A stretch of DNA of 40,979 bases from Desulfitibacter alkalitolerans DSM 16504 (lineage in GTDB: Bacteria; Bacillota; DSM-16504; Desulfitibacterales; Desulfitibacteraceae): positions 1 through 40,979 of the forward strand of contig NZ_JHVU01000032.1 in assembly GCF_000620305.1 (NCBI RefSeq), written 5' to 3'. The notes under the pieces were generated by a model. It was not told where the DNA came from. It saw nothing but the letters and a program-made list of their open reading frames with translations, and did no database searches. The translations under genes were made by a program, and so were the position numbers. Positions 13,998-22,137 of the stretch are shown piece by piece (the stretch's first letter is position 1; every line of letters begins with the position of its first letter).

Positions 13998-16535
13998 ATG
14001 ACAGATGAAAAGATCAACAGGCTGAAGGGGCTGACAACCTCAGAGGCAACAAAGCTTCAAGAACAGTACGGCAAGAATGAGCTAGTTCCGGAAAAGAAAG
14101 AAAATATATTTCATAAAATCTTTCAAGTCATCACAGAGCCAATGTTTTTATTACTGATCATTGCAGCAGCAGTCTACTTTATACTTGGAGAGCCAAAAGA
14201 CGGAGCAATCATGCTCGTATTTGTAATCGGGATAATAAGCATTGAAGCAATTCAGGAATGGAAAACAGATAAGACACTGAAGGCATTGAAGGACTTATCG
14301 GCTCCTCGTATCAAGGTGCTGCGTGATGGGGAAGAAAAGATTATCAACAGTGTGGATTTGGTTCCTGGAGATATCATGTTCATAGCGGAAGGTGTCAAAA
14401 TTCCGGCAGACGGAACTGTTGTAAGGGCAAGTACGCTATGTGTTGACGAATCCTCTCTCACTGGAGAATCGCTTGGTGTCTGGAAAGTGACTAGCGATAA
14501 TTATGTTAATGAAAACAATGATTATTGGCGACGTGATTATTGCTATGCAGGAACCCTTGTTACACAGGGTACAGGTACTGTTTTAGTTGATAAAATCGGA
14601 CTTTCTAGTGAGTATGGAAAGATCGGCAAGGATATCGCTGTTGCCCCGATAGGAGATACACCTCTTCAGAAGCAGACAGGCCGATTGGTAAAGCTGAGCG
14701 GTATGATTGCTGCGGTGCTGTTTGTTTTGGTTGGTGTTGTTACATTCTTTAACATTCCTGATCACATAATTAAAAGCAGAGTTATTGAAAGCATACTATC
14801 AGGAATTACCCTTGCAATGGCTATGATTCCAGAGGAGTTTCCAGTTATATTGACGGTTTTCTTGTCCATGGGTGCTTGGAGGCTTGCAAAAAAACAATCG
14901 CTTGTAAGAAGGCTTCCTTCAGTTGAAACCTTAGGTGCAGTATCTGTTCTGTGTGTCGATAAGACAGGCACAATAACACTAAACAAAATGTCAGTTAGAG
15001 AAACCTTCAGCACCTCAGGCGATGAAAAATACATATCCAAGATAATGGGTATGGGCTGCAAGCCTGACGCGTACGATCCTATGGAAAAGGCTATGATCGC
15101 TCGATGTGAAGAACTGGGGATTTCAAGAGAGCTTCTTTTTAGCGGGCAGCTGCTAAAAGAATATGCCTTCACTGATGAATTAAAAATGATGGGCCATGTC
15201 TGGAAGAATGGAACTGAGATTGTAGTTGCCGCGAAAGGCTCTCCTGAGCGTATTCTTACAATATGCGACATTTCTCCCGACGAAAGAAAAATAGCCGAAG
15301 ATAAGATTTACGAAATGTCCAAGCAAGGTCTTCGTGTGATTGCGATTGGCCAGATGGTTATCCAAAATAAAAATGAAATTCCGGATACCCTCCTGGACTG
15401 CAAGCTAGAGCTTCTGGGAATGGTAGGTCTTGCAGATCCGCCGAGAGAATCGGTAAAAGAAGATATCAAGACCTGTACAAAAGCCGGAGTTCGAGTGGTT
15501 ATGATAACCGGGGACAACGGAATTACAGCAAGCTCCATAGCAAATCAAATCAATATGCCAAATAGCGACCATATAATAACTGGTGACGAACTCAATGAAA
15601 TGAGTGACGACGAGCTGAGAGAAAGAGTGAAGGATGTTAGCGTCTTCTCTCGTGTTCTTCCTGAACATAAGATGCGAATTGTGAAAGCCTTTAAAGAAAA
15701 TGGCGAAGTGGTAGCAATGACTGGAGATGGTGTTAACGACGCGCCAGCACTGAAATATGCTGATATTGGAATAGCAATGGGCAAGCGTGGCTCGGAGGTT
15801 TCAAGGGAAGCTGCAGACCTGATACTTCTGGATGATAACTTTTCAACAATTGTTGATACTATTAAGGATGGCAGAAGGATATATGACAACATTAAAAAGG
15901 CAGTTGGGTATGTATTTACTATCCATATACCTATAGCATTTGCTTCACTTCTTGCGCCTTTTATGGGGATAAGTCCTACGAGCCTCTTGCTTCTTCCGCT
16001 GCATGTAGTTTTGCTGGAGCTAGTAATTGACCCGACCTGCTCAATTGTATTAGAGCGCCAGCCTGCTGAGTCTAACATTATGCAAAGGCCACCACGCAAT
16101 CCAAAAGAAAAGCTTTTAACAGCAGCAATGCTATCCAAGAGTGTAATGCAAGGCTTAGTAATATTCGGAGCATCCTTTGCAACGTACTACCATTTCATAA
16201 ATATGTATCCGGAAAATGCACCTCTTGCAAGAACGATGGGGCTAAGCATTATATTCCTTTCCAATGTTCTGCTTGTGCAAGTAAACAGTTCAAATACAGA
16301 GTTTGCCTTTAGAACTTTTATCAGACAGATAAAGGATAAAGTAATGTGGGGTGTTATCATTGGCACTTTAGCCGGACTGCTTATTATGCTTTATACGCCA
16401 CTTAGTGGATTTTTGAAATTAGCACCGTTGTCTTCAGAGCAACTGCTGCTTTCGGCTGGAATCTCATGTATAGCGGTGCTGTGGTATGAGTTGGTAAAAC
16501 TTTTCCGAAAAGTCATTTTCAAGCAGGAGGCTTAG
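13998..16535 (+). CDS. P2-type cation-transporting ATPase
   Basis: The 845-residue protein starts at the ATG preceded by GGAGGT at 7 bases. The TTG five codons upstream is inside the ribosome binding site. Motifs occur in order: TGES (155-158, actuator), PEEFP in the membrane helix that binds the ion (278-282), DKTGT with phosphorylated Asp321, TGDNGIT (504-510) and TGDGVNDAP (575-583). An N-terminal cation-ATPase domain is present (residues 1-60), and the C-terminus has about four to six further helices. Family P2 pumps export Ca2+ or other divalent cations. The Ni/Co-type riboswitch upstream suggests transition-metal export, but the membrane residues do not settle the ion. It is complete and apparently functional. 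Confidence 0.9.
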   Translation: MTDEKINRLKGLTTSEATKLQEQYGKNELVPEKKENIFHKIFQVITEPMFLLLIIAAAVYFILGEPKDGAIMLVFVIGIISIEAIQEWKTDKTLKALKDLSAPRIKVLRDGEEKIINSVDLVPGDIMFIAEGVKIPADGTVVRASTLCVDESSLTGESLGVWKVTSDNYVNENNDYWRRDYCYAGTLVTQGTGTVLVDKIGLSSEYGKIGKDIAVAPIGDTPLQKQTGRLVKLSGMIAAVLFVLVGVVTFFNIPDHIIKSRVIESILSGITLAMAMIPEEFPVILTVFLSMGAWRLAKKQSLVRRLPSVETLGAVSVLCVDKTGTITLNKMSVRETFSTSGDEKYISKIMGMGCKPDAYDPMEKAMIARCEELGISRELLFSGQLLKEYAFTDELKMMGHVWKNGTEIVVAAKGSPERILTICDISPDERKIAEDKIYEMSKQGLRVIAIGQMVIQNKNEIPDTLLDCKLELLGMVGLADPPRESVKEDIKTCTKAGVRVVMITGDNGITASSIANQINMPNSDHIITGDELNEMSDDELRERVKDVSVFSRVLPEHKMRIVKAFKENGEVVAMTGDGVNDAPALKYADIGIAMGKRGSEVSREAADLILLDDNFSTIVDTIKDGRRIYDNIKKAVGYVFTIHIPIAFASLLAPFMGISPTSLLLLPLHVVLLELVIDPTCSIVLERQPAESNIMQRPPRNPKEKLLTAAMLSKSVMQGLVIFGASFATYYHFINMYPENAPLARTMGLSIIFLSNVLLVQVNSSNTEFAFRTFIRQIKDKVMWGVIIGTLAGLLIMLYTPLSGFLKLAPLSSEQLLLSAGISCIAVLWYELVKLFRKVIFKQEA

Positions 16536-16536
16536 A

Positions 16537-16833
16537 GTGGTGAAGGATGATAATAAAGCATTGAGATATGTTAGGAAGAACATCATTCTTGATTCTATAC
16601 TCTTTATATTTATGGCGGGATTAGCTGTTAGTTGGGATTCGGATTTGCATCCTATTCTTGGCATAATAGTAGTGATATTAGTATTGATTCATATTGCTTG
16701 GCATCAAAAACAAATAAAAGTAATGTTTCGCCAGGCTTTTCCAAATTTAACTATACAAAGACCAATAAAAACGATGCTTTTAGTTTTAGGCCTTATAGCC
16801 CTGATCCTATCGCTATTCATGGTATTTGAATAG
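16537..16833 (+). CDS. Small membrane protein, 98 residues
   Basis: The start is GTG with AGGAGG upstream, one base after the ATPase stop, so it is almost certainly cotranscribed and coupled. Three hydrophobic helices are visible: about residues 16-32, 40-53 and 75-96. Between the second and third lies VLIHIAWHQKQIKVMF, whose HIxxH pattern recalls small DUF4405/cytochrome-b-like membrane proteins. The resemblance is weak. It could be an accessory subunit or metal-sensing partner of the pump. No firm function. Confidence 0.7.
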   Translation: MVKDDNKALRYVRKNIILDSILFIFMAGLAVSWDSDLHPILGIIVVILVLIHIAWHQKQIKVMFRQAFPNLTIQRPIKTMLLVLGLIALILSLFMVFE

Positions 16834-16884
16834 ACAGCATTTTTCAAACAAGTAAAATAAAACAATTGAAAGAGGTGTAATAGA

Positions 16885-17268
16885 ATGAGTTTTTTTTCAA
16901 AATCATCAAAAGGGAATCACTATAGGCAAGGTAATTATGGAAGTAATCATTATCAGAAAAAGGGTATATTTGGCAACTTGCTTAATATGTTTGGTTCGGG
17001 AAGTGGTTCTGGGGGGCACTACAATAATTACGGGAACCAACCTTACCCGCCACAACAGGGCTATCCTCAAGGGCAGCAGAATCCATCATCAGTTCAGCAA
17101 AATACACTCGCATGTAATAAATGCAATTCCCGGGTTCCAGCAGGGTCGAAGTTTTGTCTGAACTGTGGTGAACAGGTCAAAACGGAGTTGTATTGCCAAA
17201 ATTGCGGAGGAAAAATGCCACCCAATGCTAAATTTTGTAACAATTGCGGAAATAAGTTGAATGGTTGA
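16885..17268 (+). CDS. Low-complexity protein with two C-terminal zinc ribbons
   Basis: The protein has 127 residues and a GAGGTG site. The first 70 residues are low complexity, rich in Gly, Asn, Gln, Tyr and Pro (GSGSGSGGHYNNYGNQPYPP), probably disordered. The C-terminus has two zinc ribbons: CNKCNSRVPAGSKFCLNCG (residues 78-96) and CQNCGGKMPPNAKFCNNCG (105-123). Double zinc ribbons often act as protein-interaction modules. It overlaps the kinase gene by 8 bases, suggesting the two proteins work together, perhaps as scaffold and kinase. Confidence 0.8.
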   Translation: MSFFSKSSKGNHYRQGNYGSNHYQKKGIFGNLLNMFGSGSGSGGHYNNYGNQPYPPQQGYPQGQQNPSSVQQNTLACNKCNSRVPAGSKFCLNCGEQVKTELYCQNCGGKMPPNAKFCNNCGNKLNG

Positions 17269-18031
17269 GTTGATGCGATGTTTTAGTGAATTAAAACATC
17301 GAGGGAAAAAATACGGGGAATATACAATTGAGGAAGTAGCCGGTGAAGGAAGATACGGCTTGTGCTTTCATGCTAAAAACGACCATGGACAAAGGGTTGT
17401 TCTTAAAAGATTCAAACCTAGTATCTTTGCGCGAAATTCAGATAAGAATGCACATGAGGCAGTCATACTCTCAAAGCTCAGGGACTATCGAATCCCTGAG
17501 CTTCTGGGTGTGATAAATGAAAAATCATTCTATGCGTTTGTATTGGAGTTGAAACCTGGAATTACTCTAAAAGATATGCTTTTTAAGTATAATTATAAAT
17601 TTTCAGATGAGGAAATATTTGATATTGGGATTAAGATCATAAACATAATCAAATATCTGCATGAAAATGGTGTGGCCCATAGGGATATAAGGATACCTAA
17701 TGTTCTCGTTGATCAAGAGGATGTATATCTTATTGACTTTGGATTAGCCAGATTTGCAGATAATAACCTATATAAATATGATCTAGATTATTCTTATTTT
17801 GGTGACTTACTTCTTTACTTGATTTATTCCTCTTTTCAAAAGAAAGATAAAAAAAGGCAGCCTTGGTATGAGGAATTACCATTAAAGGAAAAGCAACAGC
17901 ATTTTTTAAAGAGATTAATGGGGCTTGATATTATATATGAAAGCATCACCGATATTGAGACGGATTTTAATGATGCGTTTACTATTGCCAAGGATTGTAC
18001 AAGGGCACAGACAAATTTCGAATTTGAATAA
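17261..18031 (+). CDS. Serine/threonine protein kinase, soluble
   Basis: The 256-residue protein has the kinase core: Gly loop GEGRYG (28-33), ATP-anchoring Lys49 (VVLKRFK), Glu66, catalytic HRDIRIPN (140-147) and DFG (159-161, LIDFGLARF). The usual Lys two residues after the catalytic Asp is Arg here, a conservative change, so activity is plausible. There is no membrane helix or PASTA domain, unlike PrkC/Stk1. It is shorter than typical bacterial kinases at its C-terminus. The start overlaps the zinc-ribbon gene. An ATG five codons downstream (MRCF) is an alternative. The substrate is unknown. The pump, zinc-ribbon protein and next membrane protein are candidates by context. Confidence 0.85.
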   Translation: MVELMRCFSELKHRGKKYGEYTIEEVAGEGRYGLCFHAKNDHGQRVVLKRFKPSIFARNSDKNAHEAVILSKLRDYRIPELLGVINEKSFYAFVLELKPGITLKDMLFKYNYKFSDEEIFDIGIKIINIIKYLHENGVAHRDIRIPNVLVDQEDVYLIDFGLARFADNNLYKYDLDYSYFGDLLLYLIYSSFQKKDKKRQPWYEELPLKEKQQHFLKRLMGLDIIYESITDIETDFNDAFTIAKDCTRAQTNFEFE

Positions 18032-18054
18032 AAGGATCGGTAAGGTAAAATGAA

Positions 18055-18750
18055 ATGTTGAAAAAACTCCAGGATATTGATAAAAAAACAAAAATCAAGT
18101 TCTCTATCCTTCTGATCTTTTCAGTAGTAATTGTGGCATTTATCCTAAGCAATTATGATTGGATTTTAAACAAACTAAATGATGCAGAGACGATAAGACA
18201 ATATGTTCTTTCTAAAGGGTTCTTAGGATTTATCTCATTTGTTGTTATCCAGGCGTTACATGTTTTGCTGGTTGTGATACCAGGTGATATATTCAATTTC
18301 ACTGGAGGTTACGTTTTTGGTATTCCGATAGGCTTTGGCTTGTCGATACTGGGTATTATGGCCGGAACAATGAGCGCATTCTTTATTTCTAAAACCTTGG
18401 GTGCTGAGTTTGTATCAAAATTGGTACACCATGATAAATTGAAAAAAATAAGCGACTTGGTTAACTCAACTAAAGGCTCATTCGGTATCATGATTATTTG
18501 TCTGCTTCCATTCATCCCCAAGGATTTACTGGTGTATATAGCAGGATTGACTCCTATAAAAGCTTCACGATTTTTCTTGATATATGGAATGTCAAGGATA
18601 CCTGGAACACTAATTTGGGTTTCAGCTGGATCACAGACTCAAGAAAATAATTTGCAGGGGCTAATATTAACCTTTGTTGCATTGGCCTGCTTTATTGGTG
18701 TTGGTGCTTTGCTGCAGAAAAGGTACGGGAAAAGTTTATTGAAGAGTTAA
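18055..18750 (+). CDS. TVP38/TMEM64-family membrane protein
   Basis: The 231-residue protein has about six hydrophobic segments and the SNARE-associated/DedA-type core. Residues 60-105 include HVLLVVIPGDIFNFTGGYVFG (20-residue core PGDIFNFTGGYVFG), a family hallmark. Residues 148-190 contain LLPFIPKDLLVYIAGLTPI and a re-entrant-like segment. TVP38/DedA proteins are thought to act in lipid or proton-linked membrane transport. The specific substrate here is unknown. It lies 23 bases after the kinase gene and is the last gene of the inserted module. The length is normal for the family. Confidence 0.85.
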   Translation: MLKKLQDIDKKTKIKFSILLIFSVVIVAFILSNYDWILNKLNDAETIRQYVLSKGFLGFISFVVIQALHVLLVVIPGDIFNFTGGYVFGIPIGFGLSILGIMAGTMSAFFISKTLGAEFVSKLVHHDKLKKISDLVNSTKGSFGIMIICLLPFIPKDLLVYIAGLTPIKASRFFLIYGMSRIPGTLIWVSAGSQTQENNLQGLILTFVALACFIGVGALLQKRYGKSLLKS

Positions 18751-18801
18751 ATCAATAAGTATTTCATGGGAGTGTTTATTATGCCGATGGATTTATTTGC
18801 T

Positions 18802-18829
18802 ATGCACACCCCTGAAAAATGCACACCCC
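18802..18829 (+). repeat. Two direct copies of ATGCACACCCC at the right junction
   Basis: ATGCACACCCC occurs at 18802-18812 and again at 18819-18829, separated by TGAAAA. It lies just before the point where the diguanylate cyclase sequence resumes. Spaced short direct repeats of this kind can be transposase-binding sites, but no transposase is present. Confidence 0.55.
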
Positions 18830-18844
18830 CTTACCTTGAAATCG

Positions 18845-18859
18845 TTTGACATAGGCTTT
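18845..18859 (+). repeat. Right copy of the 15-base flanking repeat
   Basis: TTTGACATAGGCTTT, here inside the reading frame FDIGF of the GGDEF half. It matches the left copy at 14 of 15 positions. Confidence 0.65.
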
Positions 18860-19573
18860 TCATTTTTACTAAAAAACTTAATAGTGCTTAAAGATGTGCT
18901 TATATCTTATTACGGTATATTTGCGGCGTCTTCCTTCCTGTTATACTTTTTATTGGAAAATACTACTGAAGCGAACAAGATATATAGTCAAATGAAAGAT
19001 GACGCTAAGAAAGATTTTTTAACCGGATTGAACAATGTCAGGCAATTTGACACGCTATTAAATAAAGCCATTAACGAAGCAAATGAAAGAAATGAAAATC
19101 TCTCGTTTCTTTTTATTGATGTTGATTTTTTTAAAAAAGTAAATGACACTTACGGGCATACTGAAGGAGATCTTGTCTTAAAACAACTAGGCGATATCAT
19201 CAAAAATACTTGCCGGAGTTTTGATATTGTTTCCCGAAACGGAGGCGAGGAGTTTTCAGCTATACTTCTTGATTGCCCGTTAGATCGAGCTGTCAAAGTT
19301 GCTGAACGCGTTAGAAACAATATTGAGCATCATGGTTTTATTTTGAGCACTGGCCAAGAGATAAAAATGACTGTATCAATAGGCGTTTCGTCATATCCGG
19401 AAGATACATTAGATGCCGACAAGCTTGTAGAATACTCTGATATTGCTCTATATAATGCAAAAAGAGAAGGCAGAAATAATGTAAGCACAAAAAAATAGCG
19501 GCTGCATGAGGGTTTACGAACGTTATGGTCATGAGAGGGTTTGTCTGGAAAGTACGGTATTTAGCCTAAGCAT

Positions 19574-19618
19574 AAATACAAAGGCATCAAGATTTGCTGT
19601 CCTGATGCCTTTGTATTT
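19574..19618. terminator. Strong hairpin after the GGDEF gene
   Basis: A perfect 16-base stem (19574-19589 with 19603-19618, AAGGCATCA/TGATGCCTT core) has a 13-base loop and A/T-rich flanks on both sides. It probably terminates plus-strand transcription and perhaps also minus-strand transcription. Confidence 0.8.
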
Positions 19619-19639
19619 TCCTGTATGAAATTGTAATTT

Positions 19640-19838
19640 TGGAGGTCATTTCTCTCCAACGACCCTTTGTCATCTATGAAAACGGCCAAAAAAACGGGCC
19701 AAAATTTGCACTTTTTTGCTTCGATTTTTGTTCATTTTTGGCTTGCAAACCACAACATCTTGTGGTCAAAGTCTACTTTTTGTCCTCCGAACCACATTTC
19801 GTCATCATTATTATCGTTTCAACGTGCCTTGAGGATAC
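19640..19838. other. Non-coding stretch
   Basis: Open frames exist here but have no ribosome binding sites and an implausible composition. I see no RNA gene. Short local palindromes (such as ACCACAACATCTTGTGGT at about 19748-19765) are the only structure. Confidence 0.4.
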
Positions 19839-19878
19839 AAAAAAGATGCCGCTTGCAACTATTAGTCCCTTGGCGGCA
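19839..19878 (-). terminator. Terminator downstream of the ATPase pseudogene
   Basis: On the minus strand TGCCGC pairs with GCGGCA (19847-19852 with 19873-19878) across an imperfect stem, followed by CTTTTTTG. It lies just after the stop of the broken ATPase. Confidence 0.6.
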
Positions 19879-19888
19879 ATTATTTGTG

Positions 19889-20450
19889 TTATTCAAACTC
19901 ACTCTTGTGTCTCTCAAAAAAGTTATAGAAATACCTTACGTTCTCGAGTTCTGTCCATTTTGTCACCTCTAATTCCCTTGAATCAAGATTATAGATTTTT
20001 GCATTTAATGTCCCTAACATAAATGGTGAATGTGTAGAAATAATAAACTGGCATCCCAATAGCCTTGACATTTCATTTATCTTCTCAGCTAACTGTGTTT
20101 GATTTGCAGGCGACAAGGATACCTCCGGCTCATCCAACAAATAAAGTGCATTTGATTCAACAAAATCATCAACCATCTTCATCTTCACCTAAAGTATAAC
20201 TGCATTCATCTATGAACTTTGTAAAGTAATGTATAATTCCATACTGATTGCTGGTAGCGTACTCTTGTCCTTCAATCTGCAACTTATTTGCCATAATATT
20301 CAGCATCGTAGATTTCCCAGAAGCATTATTGCCATATAATACTGTAATTGGACTGAAAAATAATGATTTCTCTACTTTATTACTAAACACATTATATGGA
20401 TAAATATTCGGATTGCTTACTGTCTCCTTTGAAAATAAAAAGCTGCTTAA
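19889..20450 (-). pseudogene. AAA/ABC-type ATPase, internally deleted and frameshifted
   Basis: The upstream piece reads SKETVSNPNIYPYNVF, then a Walker A (VLYGNNASGKST), and stops after about 70 residues at TLGEDEDG. The downstream piece is in another frame and contains Walker B (ALYLLDEPEVSLSP) and the H-loop (IISTHSPF). The family of stand-alone ATPases with predicted antiphage or DNA-repair roles normally has roughly 100 or more residues between these motifs. They are missing here, and the two frames overlap by 20 bases. The N-terminus also lacks a start codon. The gene is therefore dead. The original function cannot be deduced beyond ATP hydrolysis. Confidence 0.82.
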
Positions 20451-20526
20451 ATATATTATAGATTACACCTTCTCTCATGAAATTGAATTCTAATGGCTTC
20501 GAAAAGAGAATCTGCAAATTTTTTCA

Positions 20527-20695
20527 TCATTCTGGCTCTTTATCTTTCCCTCTTAAATACTTCAACATTGCCTCATCAAAGTTAGAGACATAATCCCTAT
20601 CCTGTTGAATACGTAAGTCTTGCTTTTTCTCTTGGGCTTCATCCTTGGGTTTTGGGACGAAGCAGAACTTTTTTAAGAAAGGCAGGGCTTTATTT
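20527..20695 (-). pseudogene. C-terminal protein fragment, unrecognised
   Basis: One minus-strand frame reads NKALPFLKKFCFVPKPKDEA, then QEKKQDLRIQQDRDYVSNFD and EAMLKYLRGKDKEPE before a stop. A stop lies immediately before it, and no start or ribosome binding site is present. It is probably the tail of a lost gene, perhaps from a plasmid or transposon. Apart from it and the hairpin at 20841-20868, I see nothing in 20,460-20,950. Confidence 0.4.
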
Positions 20696-20840
20696 TAAAA
20701 GCAGAAGTTTATTTTGGGACTATAACTTTTTTTCGTAAGCGTCAAACGACGGTTAGATTTAATACATCATGGTTAGGGGTTGCTGAATGGATTATTTAAA
20801 CCGCAAAATCCGTTCAACTGTAGATGAAATCTGCGTACCG

Positions 20841-20868
20841 ATCGGCTAAATGCTGATTTATAGCCGAT
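20841..20868. repeat. Inverted repeat in non-coding debris
   Basis: ATCGGCTA (20841-20848) pairs with TAGCCGAT (20861-20868), extended by AAT/ATT inside. There is no T-run, so it may be an element end or a protein-binding site. Confidence 0.4.
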
Positions 20869-20951
20869 TACAGCCCTTAATCATTGATGAGTGGCTAAAA
20901 TATGGTATCTAAAAATTCCTCTTTCCCTTTAAAATCTTCATATAAACTACA

Positions 20952-21323
20952 TCAAAAATCAAACAGAGCCGATGCATCAAATAGGATGTCATTTGGCATA
21001 CACACTTTATGTTTTTCACAAAACGAATTTATAAATTCTCTTGTTGGCTCCTTATGGTTCTGATATTCTTGTGCAAGTTCGATTTTTATTTCTTCACGTT
21101 TTGAAACAGCCTTTTCTGCATCCACATAAATAATTCCGTATAATATGCCATATGAAAAGTATATTTCATATAATCCTTCTTTTGAAGAAAATAAACTCAC
21201 TTCGATTTTTCCATCATATACTTCATTAATTTCCATATAGGTATTCTTATAATGCCTGTCCTCTTCTGAAAAATAATCGGTCACATTTTCCCAATTATAC
21301 AAATCTACATACCTCACTTTCAT
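20952..21323 (-). CDS. Unknown protein, 123 residues
   Basis: This is an acidic, soluble protein with many aromatic residues (MKVRYVDLYNWENVTDYFSEED, then YEIYFSYGILYGIIYVDAEKAV). The ribosome binding site is poor (GTAGAAG). The composition resembles small immunity proteins of contact or toxin systems, but I recognise no family and no toxin lies next to it. It is a plausible real gene because the frame is complete and protein-like, although surrounded by debris. Confidence 0.55.
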   Translation of the reverse strand: MKVRYVDLYNWENVTDYFSEEDRHYKNTYMEINEVYDGKIEVSLFSSKEGLYEIYFSYGILYGIIYVDAEKAVSKREEIKIELAQEYQNHKEPTREFINSFCEKHKVCMPNDILFDASALFDF

Positions 21324-21371
21324 CTTCTACACAATTTGATTTCAACCTCAGCGTGAAGTTTTTAGGCCATT

Positions 21372-21551
21372 TCACCTTTCAAATATTTCTTTTATGTGAA
21401 TAATCAGATCTCTGTCGTTTAATTCACGATGACTTATAGGCCTGTTAAGCCACTCGTAGTATGTGCTCCTACCTATTTCTAAGATTTGGCACATCTTCTT
21501 GACGGGAAATTCGGAGCTAAGTTCTTTTATTATTAAATACTTTATTTCACG
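21372..21551 (-). pseudogene. IS3-family transposase orfB, N-terminal remnant
   Basis: The frame reads KYLIIKELSSEFPVKKMCQI then LEIGRSTYYEWLNRP, the helix-turn-helix start of IS3-family OrfB proteins. It stops after about 60 residues at IKEIFER. The DDE catalytic domain is entirely missing. It follows and slightly overlaps the OrfA-like end fused to the toxin, as OrfA and OrfB do in intact IS3 elements. Confidence 0.75.
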
Positions 21552-21667
21552 TCTCTGCTAAAGATGGCCATGGCTTTTTTTAGCATTGCATTTTCAATCT
21601 CAATGTTATAAACAATATCATCAATATCCTTATGAGCCTCTTTTGTAATGACAAGTTTATAAGCCAT
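21542..21667 (-). pseudogene. RelE/ParE-type toxin N-terminus fused to IS3 OrfA C-terminus
   Basis: This 41-codon frame begins MAYKLVITKEAHKDIDDIV, a standard start of RelE/ParE-family toxins. It overlaps the antitoxin stop by 11 bases, as is typical for such operons. After residue 19 it changes to YNIEIENAMLKKAMAIFSRD, the typical end of IS3-family OrfA. An IS3 insertion followed by deletion has removed the toxin's catalytic part. The product cannot be a functional toxin. Confidence 0.75.
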
Positions 21668-21917
21668 ATTTCTCTCTTGTTTTTCTTAAAGATTCAAATC
21701 CATCCATTACTTCACCTTTATCAATAGACTGCTCCGCTTCATCTAACTTTTTGTATATATCATTCATTAACATAGTTTTCTCGTAGGTCTCCATGCTCAT
21801 GATAACCATATCCCCATAGCCATTTTTTGTTATAAACACAGGTTCTTTCACTTTACGGCACAATTCCGATAGTTCGCTGGTCTTCTTTAAATCCCTAATA
21901 GGAATAATTTGAGGCAT
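21657..21917 (-). CDS. Phd/YefM-family antitoxin
   Basis: The 86-residue protein starts at the second ATG (MPQIIPIRDLKKTSELSELC), which has AGGAGATG at good spacing. The first ATG lies within that site. Residues 1-50 match the Phd/YefM DNA-binding domain, including KEPVFITKNGYGDMVIMSMETYE. The C-terminal helix (DEAEQSIDKGEVMDGFESLRKTREKYGL) is the toxin-binding part. It normally neutralises a ParE/RelE toxin and represses the operon. Here the partner is destroyed, so this is an orphan antitoxin. Confidence 0.85.
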   Translation of the reverse strand: MPQIIPIRDLKKTSELSELCRKVKEPVFITKNGYGDMVIMSMETYEKTMLMNDIYKKLDEAEQSIDKGEVMDGFESLRKTREKYGL

Positions 21918-22137
21918 AATTTTCATCTCCTTTTATTCTCTGTGGGTCAATTATATCATAATTATGCCCTATTTACGATTTTTATTAACTTTATGCCCAT
22001 TAAATTAAACGACCCACCCTGGGACACATTATTAAGAGGTGCGGGCGGGATCTGTTACTAATATTATACTAAAATAACCCATTAAACTGTAATACTTCCA
22101 TGAATACGCTCCAAGAGCCCATGTGTCATTAATTAGA

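Larger units (their letters stand above)
13600..18859 (+). mobile_element. Inferred inserted metal-transport/kinase module
   Basis: The two halves of one 5TMR-GGDEF gene flank this block in the same orientation, and both junctions carry the imperfect repeat. Inside are a promoter, a metal-type riboswitch, a cation ATPase and four more plus-strand genes. No transposase or recombinase is present, so the mechanism is unknown. Recombination between the two repeats would not restore one reading frame, so the junctions must have suffered further small changes. The block as a unit is an inference. Confidence 0.6.
18797..19498 (+). pseudogene. GGDEF half of the split diguanylate cyclase
   Basis: The frame opens with junk-like residues from a TTG (LCTPLKNAHPLTLKS) and becomes protein-like at FDIGFSFLLKNL. 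It supplies one long hydrophobic helix (VLISYYGIFAASSFLLYFLLE), a linker helix and a complete GGDEF domain. The domain has FLTGLNNVRQFD, FFKKVNDTYGHTEGD, inhibitory site RSFD exactly five residues before the active-site GGEEF, and TVSIGVSSYPED. Catalytic residues are intact. Joined to the upstream 5TMR half the protein would be about 370 residues, normal for the family. Without its membrane sensor it may be silent or unregulated. No ribosome binding site is seen before the TTG. Confidence 0.82.

Noticed and set aside
19639-20022. Plus-strand frames near the ATPase pseudogene
   Set aside because: They run antisense into the recognisable ATPase remnant, and no ribosome binding site precedes them. 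The composition looks random.
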